From Opitutia bacterium (lineage in GTDB: Bacteria > Verrucomicrobiota > Verrucomicrobiia > Opitutales > Seribacteraceae), in contig PCBO01000036.1 in the NCBI GenBank assembly GCA_002730975.1, forward strand, positions 1 to 37,433: 37,433 nucleotides of DNA. The letters are read 5' to 3'. The translations under genes and the position numbers were made by a program. A model generated the notes under the pieces. It saw nothing but the letters and a program-made list of their open reading frames with translations, was not told the origin of the DNA and did not search any database. Shown piece after piece: positions 1 to 8,734 of this stretch (position 1 is its first letter; every line of letters begins with the position of its first letter).

Positions 1-1498
1 AGTTCGCTAGATAATTCCTTCGCGAGAGCATCCACCCCGGATGCAATCGTACAATGGCAGCGATCACCCCGTCGAGGGCCTTGATACGAGCGTATCGCTT
101 GCAATTGCCCTCGATAATCGTCCAGGGAGCGTAGGTAGTATGGGTGCGTAGAAACATTTCCTCGGTGGCCTCCTCGTAGAGGTCCCACTTTTCTCGATTA
201 CGCCAATCCTCTTCGTTCAGCTTCCACTGCTTGGAGGAATCTTTCTCGCGATCCTTGAACCGATTCATTTGCTCGTCCTTGTCGATCTGAAGCCAGAACT
301 TGATCACGACGGCACCGAAATTCCAAAAGTTTTCCTCCATCTCGTTTATCTCCCCATAGGCTCGATTCCAATCCGTCTCGGAGCAAAAACCCTCCACCCG
401 CTCTACGAGTACACGGCCATACCAAGAACGATCGAATATGGTAAGGTGACCCGCCTTGGGAAACTCCGTCCAGAATCGCCACAAGTAGTGGTGGACTTTC
501 TCCACGTCGTTGGGGGCCGCAATCGGTATCACTTCGTAACCACGGGGATCCATTTTCTCGGTCAAACGTCGGATATTGCCCCCCTTGCCTCCGGCGTCCC
601 AACCTTCATAGACGATTACCACCGGAATACGGCGACGATATATCTCATCGTGCAATTCGCCAATCCGCTTCTGTCGCTTATCGAGAAGTTTGCGGTATTC
701 GTCTCGATCAAGGCTTAGGGATAGGTCCGCCCTCTTCAAGCTCGGGGCAGTAGGAAAAACGGGCAAATCCTTCTTAGCGGGAGCCTCCTGCTTCGACGTC
801 TCCTTCGACACAGCAGCCACTCGCTTGCCCAAAACCTTAACCAAGCAACGAAGGATAAAGGCATTGGCGGAAGTGACATGTTTGGCATCGACCACCTTCC
901 AAGGAGATGCCGGAAGATCGGTGGCCTCGATCAATCGCTTGGTCGCCTTTTTGTACTGAGCATACTTGCAATGACGAGCGAGCACGTCGTCCGACACCCG
1001 CCAAGCAGTTGCGGGATTTTTACGAAGCTTGTCCAAACGCTCGGCCTGCTCTTCCTTCGAAATGTCCAAGAAAAACTTAAAGATCACCGTCCCTCCGTCC
1101 TTTAGCTGATTCTCAAAGGCGACGACGTCGTCGAATGCCTTGCTCAAGGCATCCTCGTCCAACTCTTCCCCCACATAATCATCCAGCAAAGTGCGGTACC
1201 AACTTCGGTCGAATATAGCCATGCGTTCAGCCGATGGCGTACGCTTCCAGAACCGCCAGAGAAACGGACGCAATTGCTCGTCTCGATTGGGAGCGGCAAT
1301 GCATGAAACCTTGAAACCACGAGGGTCCAGAGGCTGGATCACCCGGTTTATCATGGTGCCCTTGCCCGCAGCGCTCCAACCTTCGAAGACGATGAGCACG
1401 GGAATTCCCAACTCACGACAACGACGCTGGAGCAAAGCCAATTCCTGCTCCAGTTCTGCGATTTTACGCTTTAGTGCTTTTTTGCCATTCCCATCCAT
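1..1498 (-). CDS. pap: Two-domain PPK2-family polyphosphate phosphotransferase, probably polyphosphate:AMP phosphotransferase; 3' end cut by window edge
   Basis: The reverse strand is open from the ATG at 1496-1498 to base 1, about 499 codons without a stop. It encodes two tandem PPK2 kinase domains. Each has a Walker A (GWSAAGKG near residues 40-47; GWDAGGKG near 299-306), a PRGF/PRGY segment, an AAPN segment and an IFDRSWY Walker B-like motif. Known class II PPK2 proteins with this duplicated layout use polyphosphate to phosphorylate AMP to ADP in the cytoplasm and are about 500 residues long. The gene should therefore be nearly complete, ending just beyond the edge. Both P-loops look intact, whereas in characterised members the C-terminal half carries the activity. 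No Shine-Dalgarno sequence is obvious before the ATG. A fused PPK2 with another nucleotide preference cannot be excluded. No ppk1 or ppx partner is in the window. Confidence 0.88.
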   Translation of the reverse strand, partial: MDGNGKKALKRKIAELEQELALLQRRCRELGIPVLIVFEGWSAAGKGTMINRVIQPLDPRGFKVSCIAAPNRDEQLRPFLWRFWKRTPSAERMAIFDRSWYRTLLDDYVGEELDEDALSKAFDDVVAFENQLKDGGTVIFKFFLDISKEEQAERLDKLRKNPATAWRVSDDVLARHCKYAQYKKATKRLIEATDLPASPWKVVDAKHVTSANAFILRCLVKVLGKRVAAVSKETSKQEAPAKKDLPVFPTAPSLKRADLSLSLDRDEYRKLLDKRQKRIGELHDEIYRRRIPVVIVYEGWDAGGKGGNIRRLTEKMDPRGYEVIPIAAPNDVEKVHHYLWRFWTEFPKAGHLTIFDRSWYGRVLVERVEGFCSETDWNRAYGEINEMEENFWNFGAVVIKFWLQIDKDEQMNRFKDREKDSSKQWKLNEEDWRNREKWDLYEEATEEMFLRTHTTYAPWTIIEGNCKRYARIKALDGVIAAIVRLHPGWMLSRRNYLAN

Positions 1499-1589
1499 AT
1501 TTTGAACAAGCAGGTCATGCCCATACGACTAGGTCGCCAACTTTACAACACGGAAAAAAGAAAAAAGAAATTTGCCTAGTCCTTGAAAC

Positions 1590-1623
1590 AAAAAAAAGGC
1601 CTCGCCGAAATCGGCGAAGCCTT
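1590..1623 (-). terminator. Rho-independent terminator of the porin-like gene
   Basis: Read on the minus strand, a GC-rich stem (AAGGC-TCGCCGA paired with TCGGCGA-GCCTT, one mismatch, two-base loop) is followed by a run of about seven T. It starts 24 bases after the stop codon of the porin-like gene and separates it from the PPK2 gene, so the latter should have its own promoter in 1499-1590. Confidence 0.85.
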
Positions 1624-1647
1624 AGAAATAATTTGCGAGATGCCTAA

Positions 1648-2703
1648 TTAAAAAGTCAGAAAACTGTTGGCATAGAACTCATTGACATCGTAATCGCCAG
1701 CAACGGCGTCAACCGAAGCATGACTGTATTCAAGACCAAGACTGAAGTTGTCCGTGATGGCAAAGCTCGTGTACAAGGTAATGCGATCGGATTCTGCCAA
1801 ACCTTCAAAATCTTCGTGACTGTATCGGAGAGTGAGACCAAACAAATTATTGAACTGATAATTACCCATGAGCATAAGATTCCATGCATCAGTAGCACCG
1901 ACTTCCCAATTGTCGTATTCAATGGCAAGAGTAAGGGCTCGGTCGTTGTAAGCGAGCCATGCGTTGAATTGCTCGATATCTTTGTTAACGCCGTCATTGG
2001 ACTCGTGGGCATAACCCAAACGGCCTTCCAGTCCCGGCATGATCATAATGGCGGCCTGCAAGTCTACGGCTACGTCACCGGATTTGGTGGAACCATCATC
2101 CGGGAAAAGGGCGTTGTGCAAACCCAAGGAGAAACCAAAGCGTCCGTTGTTGAAATTAGCACGAACTCCATCCACGTAATTGCGGCGAAGCGATGGTGTT
2201 CCAAGAGAAGCAGTACTGGTTTGATCTCCCAAAAGATAGGCATGGGAAACTTGATAGAGGTTAGGCGATTCATCACCTTCGAAACCAAGTGTGCTCAGCT
2301 GACGACCCATGCTCAAACTGAAGTCGCGATTGACATTGTAACGAATGAAAGCCTGTTCGAGAAGATCGGTGTGATCAATCCGCGTGTGAATTTCAGCAGT
2401 GACCGGAGAAAAGTCGAAAAGGAAGTCAACGTCGGCGGCAGTTTCAAATCCAGCTTGATCATTGTTAACAACATTTTGCTCATTTTGATGATTGGCATAT
2501 GTGAAATCAACAAAGCCACGAAGTTTGACGCGGTTGGCGAGGTTAATACCACCGGCACCGCTAGTGGTGTTGGCGCCGAGTGAAGTTCCTTGAGGGGCAG
2601 AGGCAACAGGTGCACGGGAAAGGCCGGGTATGCCGGGTACTTGGGCAAAGGAAAAAGAAACGGCAAGTAGGGATACTGAAACGAGGGACAAGAGCGTTTT
2701 CAT
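1648..2703 (-). CDS. Outer-membrane porin-like beta-barrel protein
   Basis: A 351-residue protein with a typical Sec signal peptide (MKTLLSLVSVSLLAVSFSFA, cleavage probably near residue 20). A short Pro/Ala/Gly/Ser-rich linker follows, then alternating hydrophobic/polar strands with aromatic girdles (RGFVDFTYA, LRYSHEDF, LGLEYSHAS) and a C-terminal Phe (NSFLTF), the usual BAM-recognised end of a barrel. Mid-protein YVDGVRANFNNGRFGFSLGLHNA resembles the beta-barrel porin families of Verrucomicrobiota and Planctomycetota (BBP2/OmpL-like, DUF3138/Porin_4 type). The likely role is passive solute diffusion across the outer membrane; the substrate is unknown. It is monocistronic, with its own strong terminator. 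The ATG has no clear Shine-Dalgarno sequence. The long forward-strand frame inside it (1720-2583) is its antisense shadow. Confidence 0.8.
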   Translation of the reverse strand: MKTLLSLVSVSLLAVSFSFAQVPGIPGLSRAPVASAPQGTSLGANTTSGAGGINLANRVKLRGFVDFTYANHQNEQNVVNNDQAGFETAADVDFLFDFSPVTAEIHTRIDHTDLLEQAFIRYNVNRDFSLSMGRQLSTLGFEGDESPNLYQVSHAYLLGDQTSTASLGTPSLRRNYVDGVRANFNNGRFGFSLGLHNALFPDDGSTKSGDVAVDLQAAIMIMPGLEGRLGYAHESNDGVNKDIEQFNAWLAYNDRALTLAIEYDNWEVGATDAWNLMLMGNYQFNNLFGLTLRYSHEDFEGLAESDRITLYTSFAITDNFSLGLEYSHASVDAVAGDYDVNEFYANSFLTF

Positions 2704-2892
2704 GGGCGATGGTGTTATTAATAAACGGTAAGTTTGAAAAACTAATCTGAAAAAGCGAGTATGACAGTTCTTTTTATAACAATCGTCAAGAATGAAAAAA
2801 GCCGGACTGAAGGCCGTAAAATCATTCGTTGATTTTCCATCAATGCCAAAAACGGGAAGCGAAGGTGAGGACGGTTCCTAGAAAAAACTTTT

Positions 2893-3957
2893 TTAGAGAA
2901 GCTTGTCGTTTTTCTTAGGTATGCGCTTTGGTTTTGCGGGACCCTTGCCGCCTTGGTTGATCCGGATACTGACGTTTCCCTCAAGACTTTCAAGGCGCTT
3001 GAGCATTCCTTCGGGCAAGGCTTTTCGCTCGGCATCGCTATTGACGGGACCTTCGAAGAGCACTTCGCCATCGGAAGAGGTGGCCTTGAAGCGCTTTTTC
3101 CCATCTTTGACACTGTATTCGAAAGAACCGTCGTCATCTATGCTTACGACCTTTGTCTGGGCAGTCCCGGTGACGGAAGACCAAGAAGAGGCAGCGCCAC
3201 GCCGACGAGCGTCGCGAAAAATTTCACTCACGAGGGGAATAGTCCCGAAATCTAGATCGATGTCGAAATTGAAATCGAGTTCGGGAACGGCGCCTTCGTC
3301 ACGAGCCCTGTCACGCTCCATCGGGCTGAGTTTGCCATCGCCATCGGCATCGAATTGTTCGAGTAGCTTTGGATCGGAAAAATCAAGGTTGGGGACAAAC
3401 CCATGTAAACCGCGACGACCAAGCAAGTTCCGTTGTCCGGCTATCTGCTCGCGAATACGTTCGTTGAGGTCACGGGCGTCAGGGATAATAAATCCGCCAC
3501 CTCTTAAATCGTTGCCAAGAATTCGCGGAGCCGAAAACCCTCGAGCCTGAGCTTTCGATACCTGCTTGCTGCCGAGCTTGGCCTTAAGGACCTTCTCCTT
3601 GCCACCACGCAAGATGGTTAAAGAGATCTCTTGGCCGGCTTCGCGTAAGCGTACGAGCTCTAGAAATTGTTCCTGATTGACGAGGATTTGGTCGTCGAAC
3701 TTCTTCAGGACGTCGTACTGCTCCAATCCGGCTTTCTCGGCAGGGCTTCCCGGACTGACTTGTTCGACGGACAAGTATAGGTTGCCCGACAACCCAAGTT
3801 GGCGACTTACCACAGGTGAAAGCTTGGTCGCGTAAACGCCAAGGAACGTTGCCTTTTCGGGAGAAGTCTTGACTGCGACGCTGGCCTTGCTACCTGGATC
3901 GGCAGACAGCAACCCGCAAGATAATACTGTAGAAAGAATGAACGAGAGTGTTTTCAT
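2893..3957 (-). CDS. Secreted PDZ-domain protein with an EF-hand-like calcium motif
   Basis: The open frame extends upstream to 4074, but the ATG at 3955-3957 gives a clean signal peptide (MKTLSFILSTVLSCGLLSA) and avoids running into the upstream gene. The product is 354 residues. After the signal peptide comes a DegP/HtrA-type PDZ domain at about residues 36-130 (LGVYATKLSP, GSPAEKAGLEQYDVLKKFDD, LRGGKEK), with no protease domain. A single EF-hand-like loop (DADGDGKLSPME) sits in the middle and is followed by a basic C-terminus. It lies 32 bases after the anti-sigma candidate and is probably co-transcribed. It may sense or chaperone misfolded envelope proteins and feed the sigma/anti-sigma pair; that role is inferred from context only. 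No substrate is known. Confidence 0.75.
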   Translation of the reverse strand: MKTLSFILSTVLSCGLLSADPGSKASVAVKTSPEKATFLGVYATKLSPVVSRQLGLSGNLYLSVEQVSPGSPAEKAGLEQYDVLKKFDDQILVNQEQFLELVRLREAGQEISLTILRGGKEKVLKAKLGSKQVSKAQARGFSAPRILGNDLRGGGFIIPDARDLNERIREQIAGQRNLLGRRGLHGFVPNLDFSDPKLLEQFDADGDGKLSPMERDRARDEGAVPELDFNFDIDLDFGTIPLVSEIFRDARRRGAASSWSSVTGTAQTKVVSIDDDGSFEYSVKDGKKRFKATSSDGEVLFEGPVNSDAERKALPEGMLKRLESLEGNVSIRINQGGKGPAKPKRIPKKNDKLL

Positions 3958-3989
3958 GATGGTTGCGAGGTTAGTAGCTGTTCTCTGCT

Positions 3990-4601
3990 TCAATAAAGTT
4001 CCAGTCCGATGAGGACGACTTCCTGACGAGGAACGGAGGAACGCATGTGGGTTTTGGTTTCGGGATTTCGCCAAATAGTTTCGTCGAGGTAGCGATAACG
4101 ATACTGTCGAGCGGGGCTAGAGCCGGGTCGCTCGATGATTCCTTCGTCGGAAACGTCCAGAAGAATCTCTTTTACTTGCGGATCACTCCAACCTGATTCG
4201 GACATAGCGGCGAACTCGGCGGCGGAAACCCCGTGAAGTGGACTGAGGTCTTCCTCGCCCACGGCCTCCGGTTTCGGGGGAAGAGATTGCTCGGAGGCAA
4301 TGGAGGGAGGGACTGCAGAAGATGTTTTTTTCTGAAACACGGGATAAGCCACGTTTAAGGCAAGGACGACCAATGCGGCGACTGCGGAAACAGGGAAGGC
4401 GAACGCACGCAAAAAGGGAACAATTTTACTTTTATCGACAGGCAACGGGGTGGTTGCGTCCTCCTCCAATTCGGGTAAGCGCCGCACAGCAAGATTTCCC
4501 GATTCACCCAATGCTTTTTCGAGGCGAGACTCAAAATCTTCGGATGGCTTGACCGGCCGAAAGGAGCGAAGTTCCTTTTCCAGTTCTTCGAATTCGTTCA
4601 C
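3990..4601 (-). CDS. Putative membrane anti-sigma factor
   Basis: A 203-residue protein whose ATG overlaps the stop of the ECF sigma gene by four bases (ATGA), which implies translational coupling. The N-terminal cytoplasmic part is helical and charged (FEELEKELRSFRPVKPSEDF, ESRLEKALGE). One transmembrane segment lies near residues 64-88 (FLRAFAFPVSAVAALVVLAL). A Pro-rich linker and a C-terminal periplasmic part follow, with YRYRYLDETIWRNP and MRSSVPRQEV segments. No Cys/His zinc-binding anti-sigma motif is present. The position directly after an ECF gene and the topology suggest an inner-membrane anti-sigma factor that holds the sigma factor until an envelope signal arrives. Sequence similarity to a named family is not evident to me, so the call rests on context. 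Confidence 0.65.
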   Translation of the reverse strand: MNEFEELEKELRSFRPVKPSEDFESRLEKALGESGNLAVRRLPELEEDATTPLPVDKSKIVPFLRAFAFPVSAVAALVVLALNVAYPVFQKKTSSAVPPSIASEQSLPPKPEAVGEEDLSPLHGVSAAEFAAMSESGWSDPQVKEILLDVSDEGIIERPGSSPARQYRYRYLDETIWRNPETKTHMRSSVPRQEVVLIGLELY

Positions 4602-5119
4602 TTCGAATCCTCCCCGCGAGGTTCCGACAACAGCTCGGGAACCGACTTTTTGAGCTTACTCATCGCATAACGATAGCGGGATGCAGCCGTATTAAGAGAA
4701 ATACCAAGAGTCTTGGAAATTTCGTCGAAGGTTTGTTCTCCCCATATCTTAAGGGTGAGCACTTCCTTCTGCTCGGCGGGCAAAAGGCGAACTGCCTCCA
4801 AGAGGGCGTCCCGCCGTTCGTTGCGTTCCATGGAGCGGTCGAACCATGCATTCTTCTCCATGTCTGCGGCTACATTGTCCTCGCGAATGACCCGGCGATC
4901 CAAGCTACGCGCCCAGTCGATGGCTAATCGGCGGATGGCTCGATAAACTAAACCGGGAGGAACTTCTCCCGTGTGACCGTATAAACGCCACATCCGAACG
5001 AAAGCTTCCTGCAAAAGATCCTCGGCATCGGCGGAATTGCGAGCCTGTTGACGGGCAAACATGAGGAGCTTTGCCCCGTGACGGGCAAACCAGGATTTCC
5101 ATATGGGCTCGGTGTGCAT
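4598..5119 (-). CDS. ECF-family RNA polymerase sigma factor
   Basis: Region 2 is clear (NSADAEDLLQEAFVRMWRLY), followed by region 4 with a helix-turn-helix (LPAEQKEVLTLKIWGEQTF, then EISKTLGISLNTAASRYRYA). A short linker without region 3 joins them, which defines an ECF sigma factor. I chose the ATG at 5117-5119 (173 residues) because region 2 begins about 15 residues later, as is usual. A GTG at 5159-5161 in the same frame would add 14 residues (187 in all). Neither start has a strong Shine-Dalgarno sequence. It is the first gene of a cassette with the anti-sigma candidate and the PDZ protein, and is probably autoregulated like many ECF genes. The regulon cannot be read from the window. Confidence 0.88.
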   Translation of the reverse strand: MHTEPIWKSWFARHGAKLLMFARQQARNSADAEDLLQEAFVRMWRLYGHTGEVPPGLVYRAIRRLAIDWARSLDRRVIREDNVAADMEKNAWFDRSMERNERRDALLEAVRLLPAEQKEVLTLKIWGEQTFDEISKTLGISLNTAASRYRYAMSKLKKSVPELLSEPRGEDSK

Positions 5120-5185
5120 GGCGTTGATCGACAAAACGATCTTCGGAAAGGTTAGCGACACGATGATCGTCTTTTGTTTGAATAA

Positions 5186-5213
5186 AATATATGAAAAAAA
5201 GATTGAAGGTCAA
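5186..5213 (-). promoter_or_regulatory. Sigma70-like promoter of the ECF sigma operon
   Basis: On the minus strand TTGACC (5208-5213) and TATATT (5186-5191) each match the consensus at five of six positions, with a 16-base spacer. Transcription would start near 5178, upstream of both candidate sigma starts. The seven-T run in the spacer may bend the DNA. Confidence 0.55.
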
Positions 5214-5446
5214 ACCGTGGGTACCCTTTTTGGGCTCATCATTCAGGCTCCTACTTTCCGAGCAATTTCCGCGAAAACGATCAAAGCAAACCTAATGAAA
5301 CTAAGAATATGCGAGGCATCGGAAATCATTATCCCGTAACTTTTCTCAAAAAATGTCCCGAGCAAGGATTCGTAAAATAGAAAGCCCCCCCTTAAAAGGC
5401 TTGCCCCCGACAGAGAGTAAACACAGGTTTTTCCTTTACTTTTTGA

Positions 5447-5737
5447 ATGAACAATACGGATAAACAAAAAAAAATCGATTTCGTTGAGCTCGGCTTTATG
5501 GACGCCCGATGCAAGCTGATCGACGTAGCCGCCTTTCTAGACCGCACCCAAAGAGCGGGCCAGACGGACGATTATAGGGTACGAGAACTAAAAAAGGCGA
5601 TCGCCTGCCTCGATGGCGAAAACCCCGACCGAGCCAAGCAAGTCCTTCTTAGCCTAAGCGACACAACCGAGAAACCTATTGCCATTGCGCCCGGCAAAGG
5701 TGCCGCAGGAGCCTGGGAAGGTTCCGGTTCCTCATAA
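5447..5737 (+). CDS. Small conserved-looking protein at the head of the ebo cluster
   Basis: A 96-residue acidic/basic helical protein that I do not recognise with certainty. It has no signal peptide or membrane segment. The central part (LGFMDARCKLIDVAAFLDR, then VRELKKAIACL and RAKQVLLSLS) looks like a short helical bundle. The tail (PGKGAAGAWEGSGSS) is Gly/Ser-rich and probably disordered. It lies 19 bases before eboB on the same strand, so it is very likely in the same transcript. It takes the place that EboA holds in cyanobacterial ebo clusters. EboA proteins as I know them are longer, so equivalence is not shown. The ATG follows no clear Shine-Dalgarno sequence. Confidence 0.65.
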   Translation: MNNTDKQKKIDFVELGFMDARCKLIDVAAFLDRTQRAGQTDDYRVRELKKAIACLDGENPDRAKQVLLSLSDTTEKPIAIAPGKGAAGAWEGSGSS

Positions 5738-5756
5738 CTCCAAACTTTAATAAGAC

Positions 5757-6557
5757 ATGCGCTACGTAGAGCCGCACGCTCACATGGTTAGTCGGACAAC
5801 CGATGACTACATTAAATTAGTACAAGCAGGATGCGAAGCCGTTTGCGAGCCGGCCTTCTGGGCAGGCTTCGACCGCAGTTCCGCAAAAGGGTTTTTCGAT
5901 TACTTCAGCCAGTTGACCAAATACGAACCGGCCCGAGCAGCAAAGTTCGGGTTACCCCACTTCTGCTGGATCTGCTTGAACCCAAAAGAATCCGAGGATA
6001 TAAAACTCGCTGAAGACGTTCTTGAGATCATGCCCGATTTTCTCGATTCTCCCAACTGTCTCGGCGTAGGTGAAATCGGACTCAACAAGAACAGCAAAAA
6101 CGAATTGGAAATTCTTGAACGGCACATCGATATCGCCGCTCAACGAGACGAACTCATATTGGTTCACACTCCACATCTCGAAGACAAACTCAAAGGCACC
6201 AAGCTAATCGTCGACGCTATCCTCAACCAACCAAGCATTCGGCCCGAGCGAGTAATCATCGACCATGTTGAGGAGCACACCATTTCAATCCCCAGAGACA
6301 AAGGTTTTTGGGTGGGCATGACCTTATATCCTGAATCGAAATGCACGCCACAACGAGCGGCGGACATGCTGGAAGTCCATGGAACGGAAAGAATATGGAT
6401 GAATTCCGCCTGCGACTGGGGAATAAGCAACCCTCTCGCCGTGCCTGAAGCAGCCTTTGAGTTGAGGCGCCGGGGACAAACCCGCGAGATGATCGACAAG
6501 GTGCTTTACCAAAATCCACGCGCCTTTCTTTCCCAAAGCCCAAAGTTCAAGCTATAG
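5757..6557 (+). CDS. eboB: TatD-family metal-dependent hydrolase, EboB-like
   Basis: A 266-residue TIM-barrel hydrolase of the amidohydrolase/TatD type. The ligand motifs expected for a two-metal site are visible in order: HAH at residues 7-9, GEIG in the middle (LGVGEIGLN), HTPH, DHVEE and a late CDWG (NSACDWGISN). Typical TatD nucleases are of similar length. In this cluster setting the protein matches EboB, a TatD-like member of the ebo metabolite-traffic set rather than a general DNase. No signal peptide is seen, so it should act in the cytoplasm. The natural substrate is unknown. It is preceded at 19 bases by the small leader gene and followed after 61 bases by eboE. Confidence 0.85.
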   Translation: MRYVEPHAHMVSRTTDDYIKLVQAGCEAVCEPAFWAGFDRSSAKGFFDYFSQLTKYEPARAAKFGLPHFCWICLNPKESEDIKLAEDVLEIMPDFLDSPNCLGVGEIGLNKNSKNELEILERHIDIAAQRDELILVHTPHLEDKLKGTKLIVDAILNQPSIRPERVIIDHVEEHTISIPRDKGFWVGMTLYPESKCTPQRAADMLEVHGTERIWMNSACDWGISNPLAVPEAAFELRRRGQTREMIDKVLYQNPRAFLSQSPKFKL

Positions 6558-6618
6558 AAAAGGGAACGATTTCGCGTAAGCCTCTTACCGACCATCCTTA
6601 ACCCCTAATCTTCAAGGC

Positions 6619-7794
6619 ATGCGCCTCGCTCACGGCATACACCTGGCTTATTGCACAAACGTCCATCGCGGAAGAAACTGGACGGAAACCTTTGCCTCCC
6701 TCGAAAACGATGTCCTACGCGTACGCCACGCCGTATGCCCAGACGAACCCTACGCTATCGGGCTGCGCCTCGGAGCGGATGCCGCAAAAGAGCTTTCCGA
6801 CGGAAAGAACTTGTTGAAGTTCCGCAAATGGCTGGAAGCCAAAAATTGCTACGTATTCACCATCAACGGATTTCCCTACGGAAACTTTCATGGAGCAAGA
6901 GTAAAGGAACAAGTCTACCGACCCGACTGGACCTCTCCCGAGCGCCTCGACTATACCAACTTACTCTTCGACCTGCTGGCAGAACTTTCGGAGGAAGGCG
7001 CCGAGGGAAGCGTGAGCACCTTGCCGGGATCCTTCAAGGAATTCATCCCCTCGGGCGAAATTCCCGCCGTCATGCTCGATCACCTCGCGAAATGCGCGCA
7101 ACACATTGAGAAAGCAGCCAAGACAAAGAATCTCGACCTGCACCTCGGCTTGGAACCGGAACCACTCGGACTCTTTGAGACAAGCAAGGAGACCGTCACC
7201 TTTTTCGAAAAACTCCAACCAAGTTTCGGATCAAGCGAAGAATGGAGAAACGTTCTGGGCGTAAACTACGACACCTGCCACCTCGGAGTGGAGTACGAAG
7301 AACCCGAAGAAGCCCTCAATCGCCTTGTCGAAGCCGCAATCAGGATAAGCAAAATCCATCTCAGTTCCGCGCTCAAGGCAACACCCAAAATCGCCAACTT
7401 GAAACTTTTGGCGAGCTTTCAGGAAGAGGTCTATCTCCACCAAGTCGTGGAGGCGAAAAACGGCGAGGTCATCCGCCGTCACAAGGATCTCGATCTTGCG
7501 CTCGCTTTTGCTGAAACCGATCCAGCCGCCATCGGAGATGAGTGGCGCATCCACTTCCACGTACCCTTGCACACTCCTCCTGGGAATGACCTCGGCGATA
7601 CCCGCGACCACGTCGAAGGCACGCTGGACTACCTCGCCAAGCACCCCACGGCCTGTCGTCATCTGGAGATGGAAACATACACTTGGGAGGTATTGCCGGA
7701 CAATTTGCGAACGGGCGACGTAGTGGACCAAATCATTCGCGAGTACGACTGGACGCTCGACGAGTTGAACAAGCGAGGATTAAAAACTACTTAA
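6619..7794 (+). CDS. eboE: Xylose-isomerase-like TIM-barrel protein, EboE-like metabolite traffic protein
   Basis: A 391-residue cytoplasmic protein with sugar phosphate isomerase/epimerase (AP endonuclease 2) fold signals: LGLEPEPLG in the middle, the metal-site-like NYDTCHLGVE, KIHLSSAL, FHVPLHTP and LEMETYTWEVLP near the C-terminus. EboE proteins of ebo clusters have this fold and about this length. The ATG at 6619 follows an AAGG at a suitable distance. The stop lies three bases before the eboC start, so the two are tightly coupled. In the Nostoc order eboE follows eboD, whereas here it sits between eboB and eboC. The reaction is not known in any ebo system; the isomerase fold alone does not prove isomerase activity. 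Confidence 0.82.
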   Translation: MRLAHGIHLAYCTNVHRGRNWTETFASLENDVLRVRHAVCPDEPYAIGLRLGADAAKELSDGKNLLKFRKWLEAKNCYVFTINGFPYGNFHGARVKEQVYRPDWTSPERLDYTNLLFDLLAELSEEGAEGSVSTLPGSFKEFIPSGEIPAVMLDHLAKCAQHIEKAAKTKNLDLHLGLEPEPLGLFETSKETVTFFEKLQPSFGSSEEWRNVLGVNYDTCHLGVEYEEPEEALNRLVEAAIRISKIHLSSALKATPKIANLKLLASFQEEVYLHQVVEAKNGEVIRRHKDLDLALAFAETDPAAIGDEWRIHFHVPLHTPPGNDLGDTRDHVEGTLDYLAKHPTACRHLEMETYTWEVLPDNLRTGDVVDQIIREYDWTLDELNKRGLKTT

Positions 7795-7797
7795 TCC

Positions 7798-8721
7798 ATG
7801 ACCTTCCTTAGGAACTTGCTGACCCTCGGTCGCATCTCCAACCTACCCACGGTCTGGACGAACTGTCTGGCGGCTTGGACGGTAAACGCCTTTGCCTCCT
7901 CGATCGTGCGACAAATGCCGAACCCCATCAAAGACTTGAGCCTGCTTGCATGGGAGCAACTCGGTTGGCTCCTGATCGGGGCTAGCCTGATTTACGTCGC
8001 GGGCTGCACCCTAAACGACGCCTTCGATCAAGGTTTCGACGAAAAGCATAACCCGCAACGCCCCATTCCGAGCGGTGAAATGAAGCCAGTCTCCGTTTGG
8101 CTAGTTGGTTTCGCGGAGTTGATCGCAGGATCATTCGTTCTGCTCGATTTTGCAGAGGTATCCGAGGTTTGGCTAATCGCGCTGACGCTAGCAATTCTCA
8201 CATACGAGGCCGTTCACAAAAAATGGTTCGGAGCTGTATGGCTCATGGGCTCTTGCCGCTTTTTCCTTTGGCTTGCCGCAGCTTCCGCAGCAAATGAGTC
8301 GCTGGCCCCATTGACAATTGCCTGGGCCGGGATCGTGGCCATTTACGTTGTTGGAATTAGCCTCTTTGCAAGAGGCGAAGCAACAGGTGAATCAAGAGAA
8401 AACCGTTTACCTGTTCCCCTTCTGTTCGGCACTCCGCTCTTTGCCTTGGCCTTGCTCGTATATTGGAATAATTTACCCACAACCGCTCAGTTTGCCACCC
8501 ATGTTGCGGGCCTCATATCAGTGTGGCTTGCCTACACTGCAGTCAAACGTATGAGAACGGGTGAAGCAGGATGCATCGGGCAAGGCGTAAGCCGCTTGCT
8601 GGCTGGCATTTCCGCCTGCGACGCCACTGCCATCGGACTGGTATCTCCCTCGCTTGCGTATGGCTGCCTTGCTTGCATACCAATTGCCTTTTTAATGCAA
8701 AAGAAGTTTGCGGCGACCTGA
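7798..8721 (+). CDS. eboC: UbiA-superfamily prenyltransferase-like membrane protein, EboC-like
   Basis: A 307-residue protein rich in hydrophobic helices (about eight). The first Asp-rich motif of UbiA prenyltransferases is intact (NDAFDQGFD near residues 75-83) and is followed by the usual NPQRPIPSGE. The second Asp-rich motif of canonical UbiA enzymes is not obvious. UbiA enzymes move an isoprenyl diphosphate onto an aromatic or other acceptor in the inner membrane. In ebo clusters the UbiA-like EboC is needed for export of a precursor in scytonemin synthesis in Nostoc, which suggests a lipid or lipid-linked carrier. The gene is flanked by eboE (3-base gap) and eboD (13-base gap). Confidence 0.85.
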   Translation: MTFLRNLLTLGRISNLPTVWTNCLAAWTVNAFASSIVRQMPNPIKDLSLLAWEQLGWLLIGASLIYVAGCTLNDAFDQGFDEKHNPQRPIPSGEMKPVSVWLVGFAELIAGSFVLLDFAEVSEVWLIALTLAILTYEAVHKKWFGAVWLMGSCRFFLWLAAASAANESLAPLTIAWAGIVAIYVVGISLFARGEATGESRENRLPVPLLFGTPLFALALLVYWNNLPTTAQFATHVAGLISVWLAYTAVKRMRTGEAGCIGQGVSRLLAGISACDATAIGLVSPSLAYGCLACIPIAFLMQKKFAAT

Positions 8722-8734
8722 GACTCCTTCTTTA

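Noticed and set aside
1720-2583. Plus-strand open frame of 287 codons
   Set aside because: It lies fully inside the porin-like gene, which has a signal peptide, barrel strands and a terminator; the plus frame has no domain.
5757-6557. General TatD DNase
   Set aside because: The fold fits, but the cluster context matches EboB; a nuclease role is not supported by neighbours.
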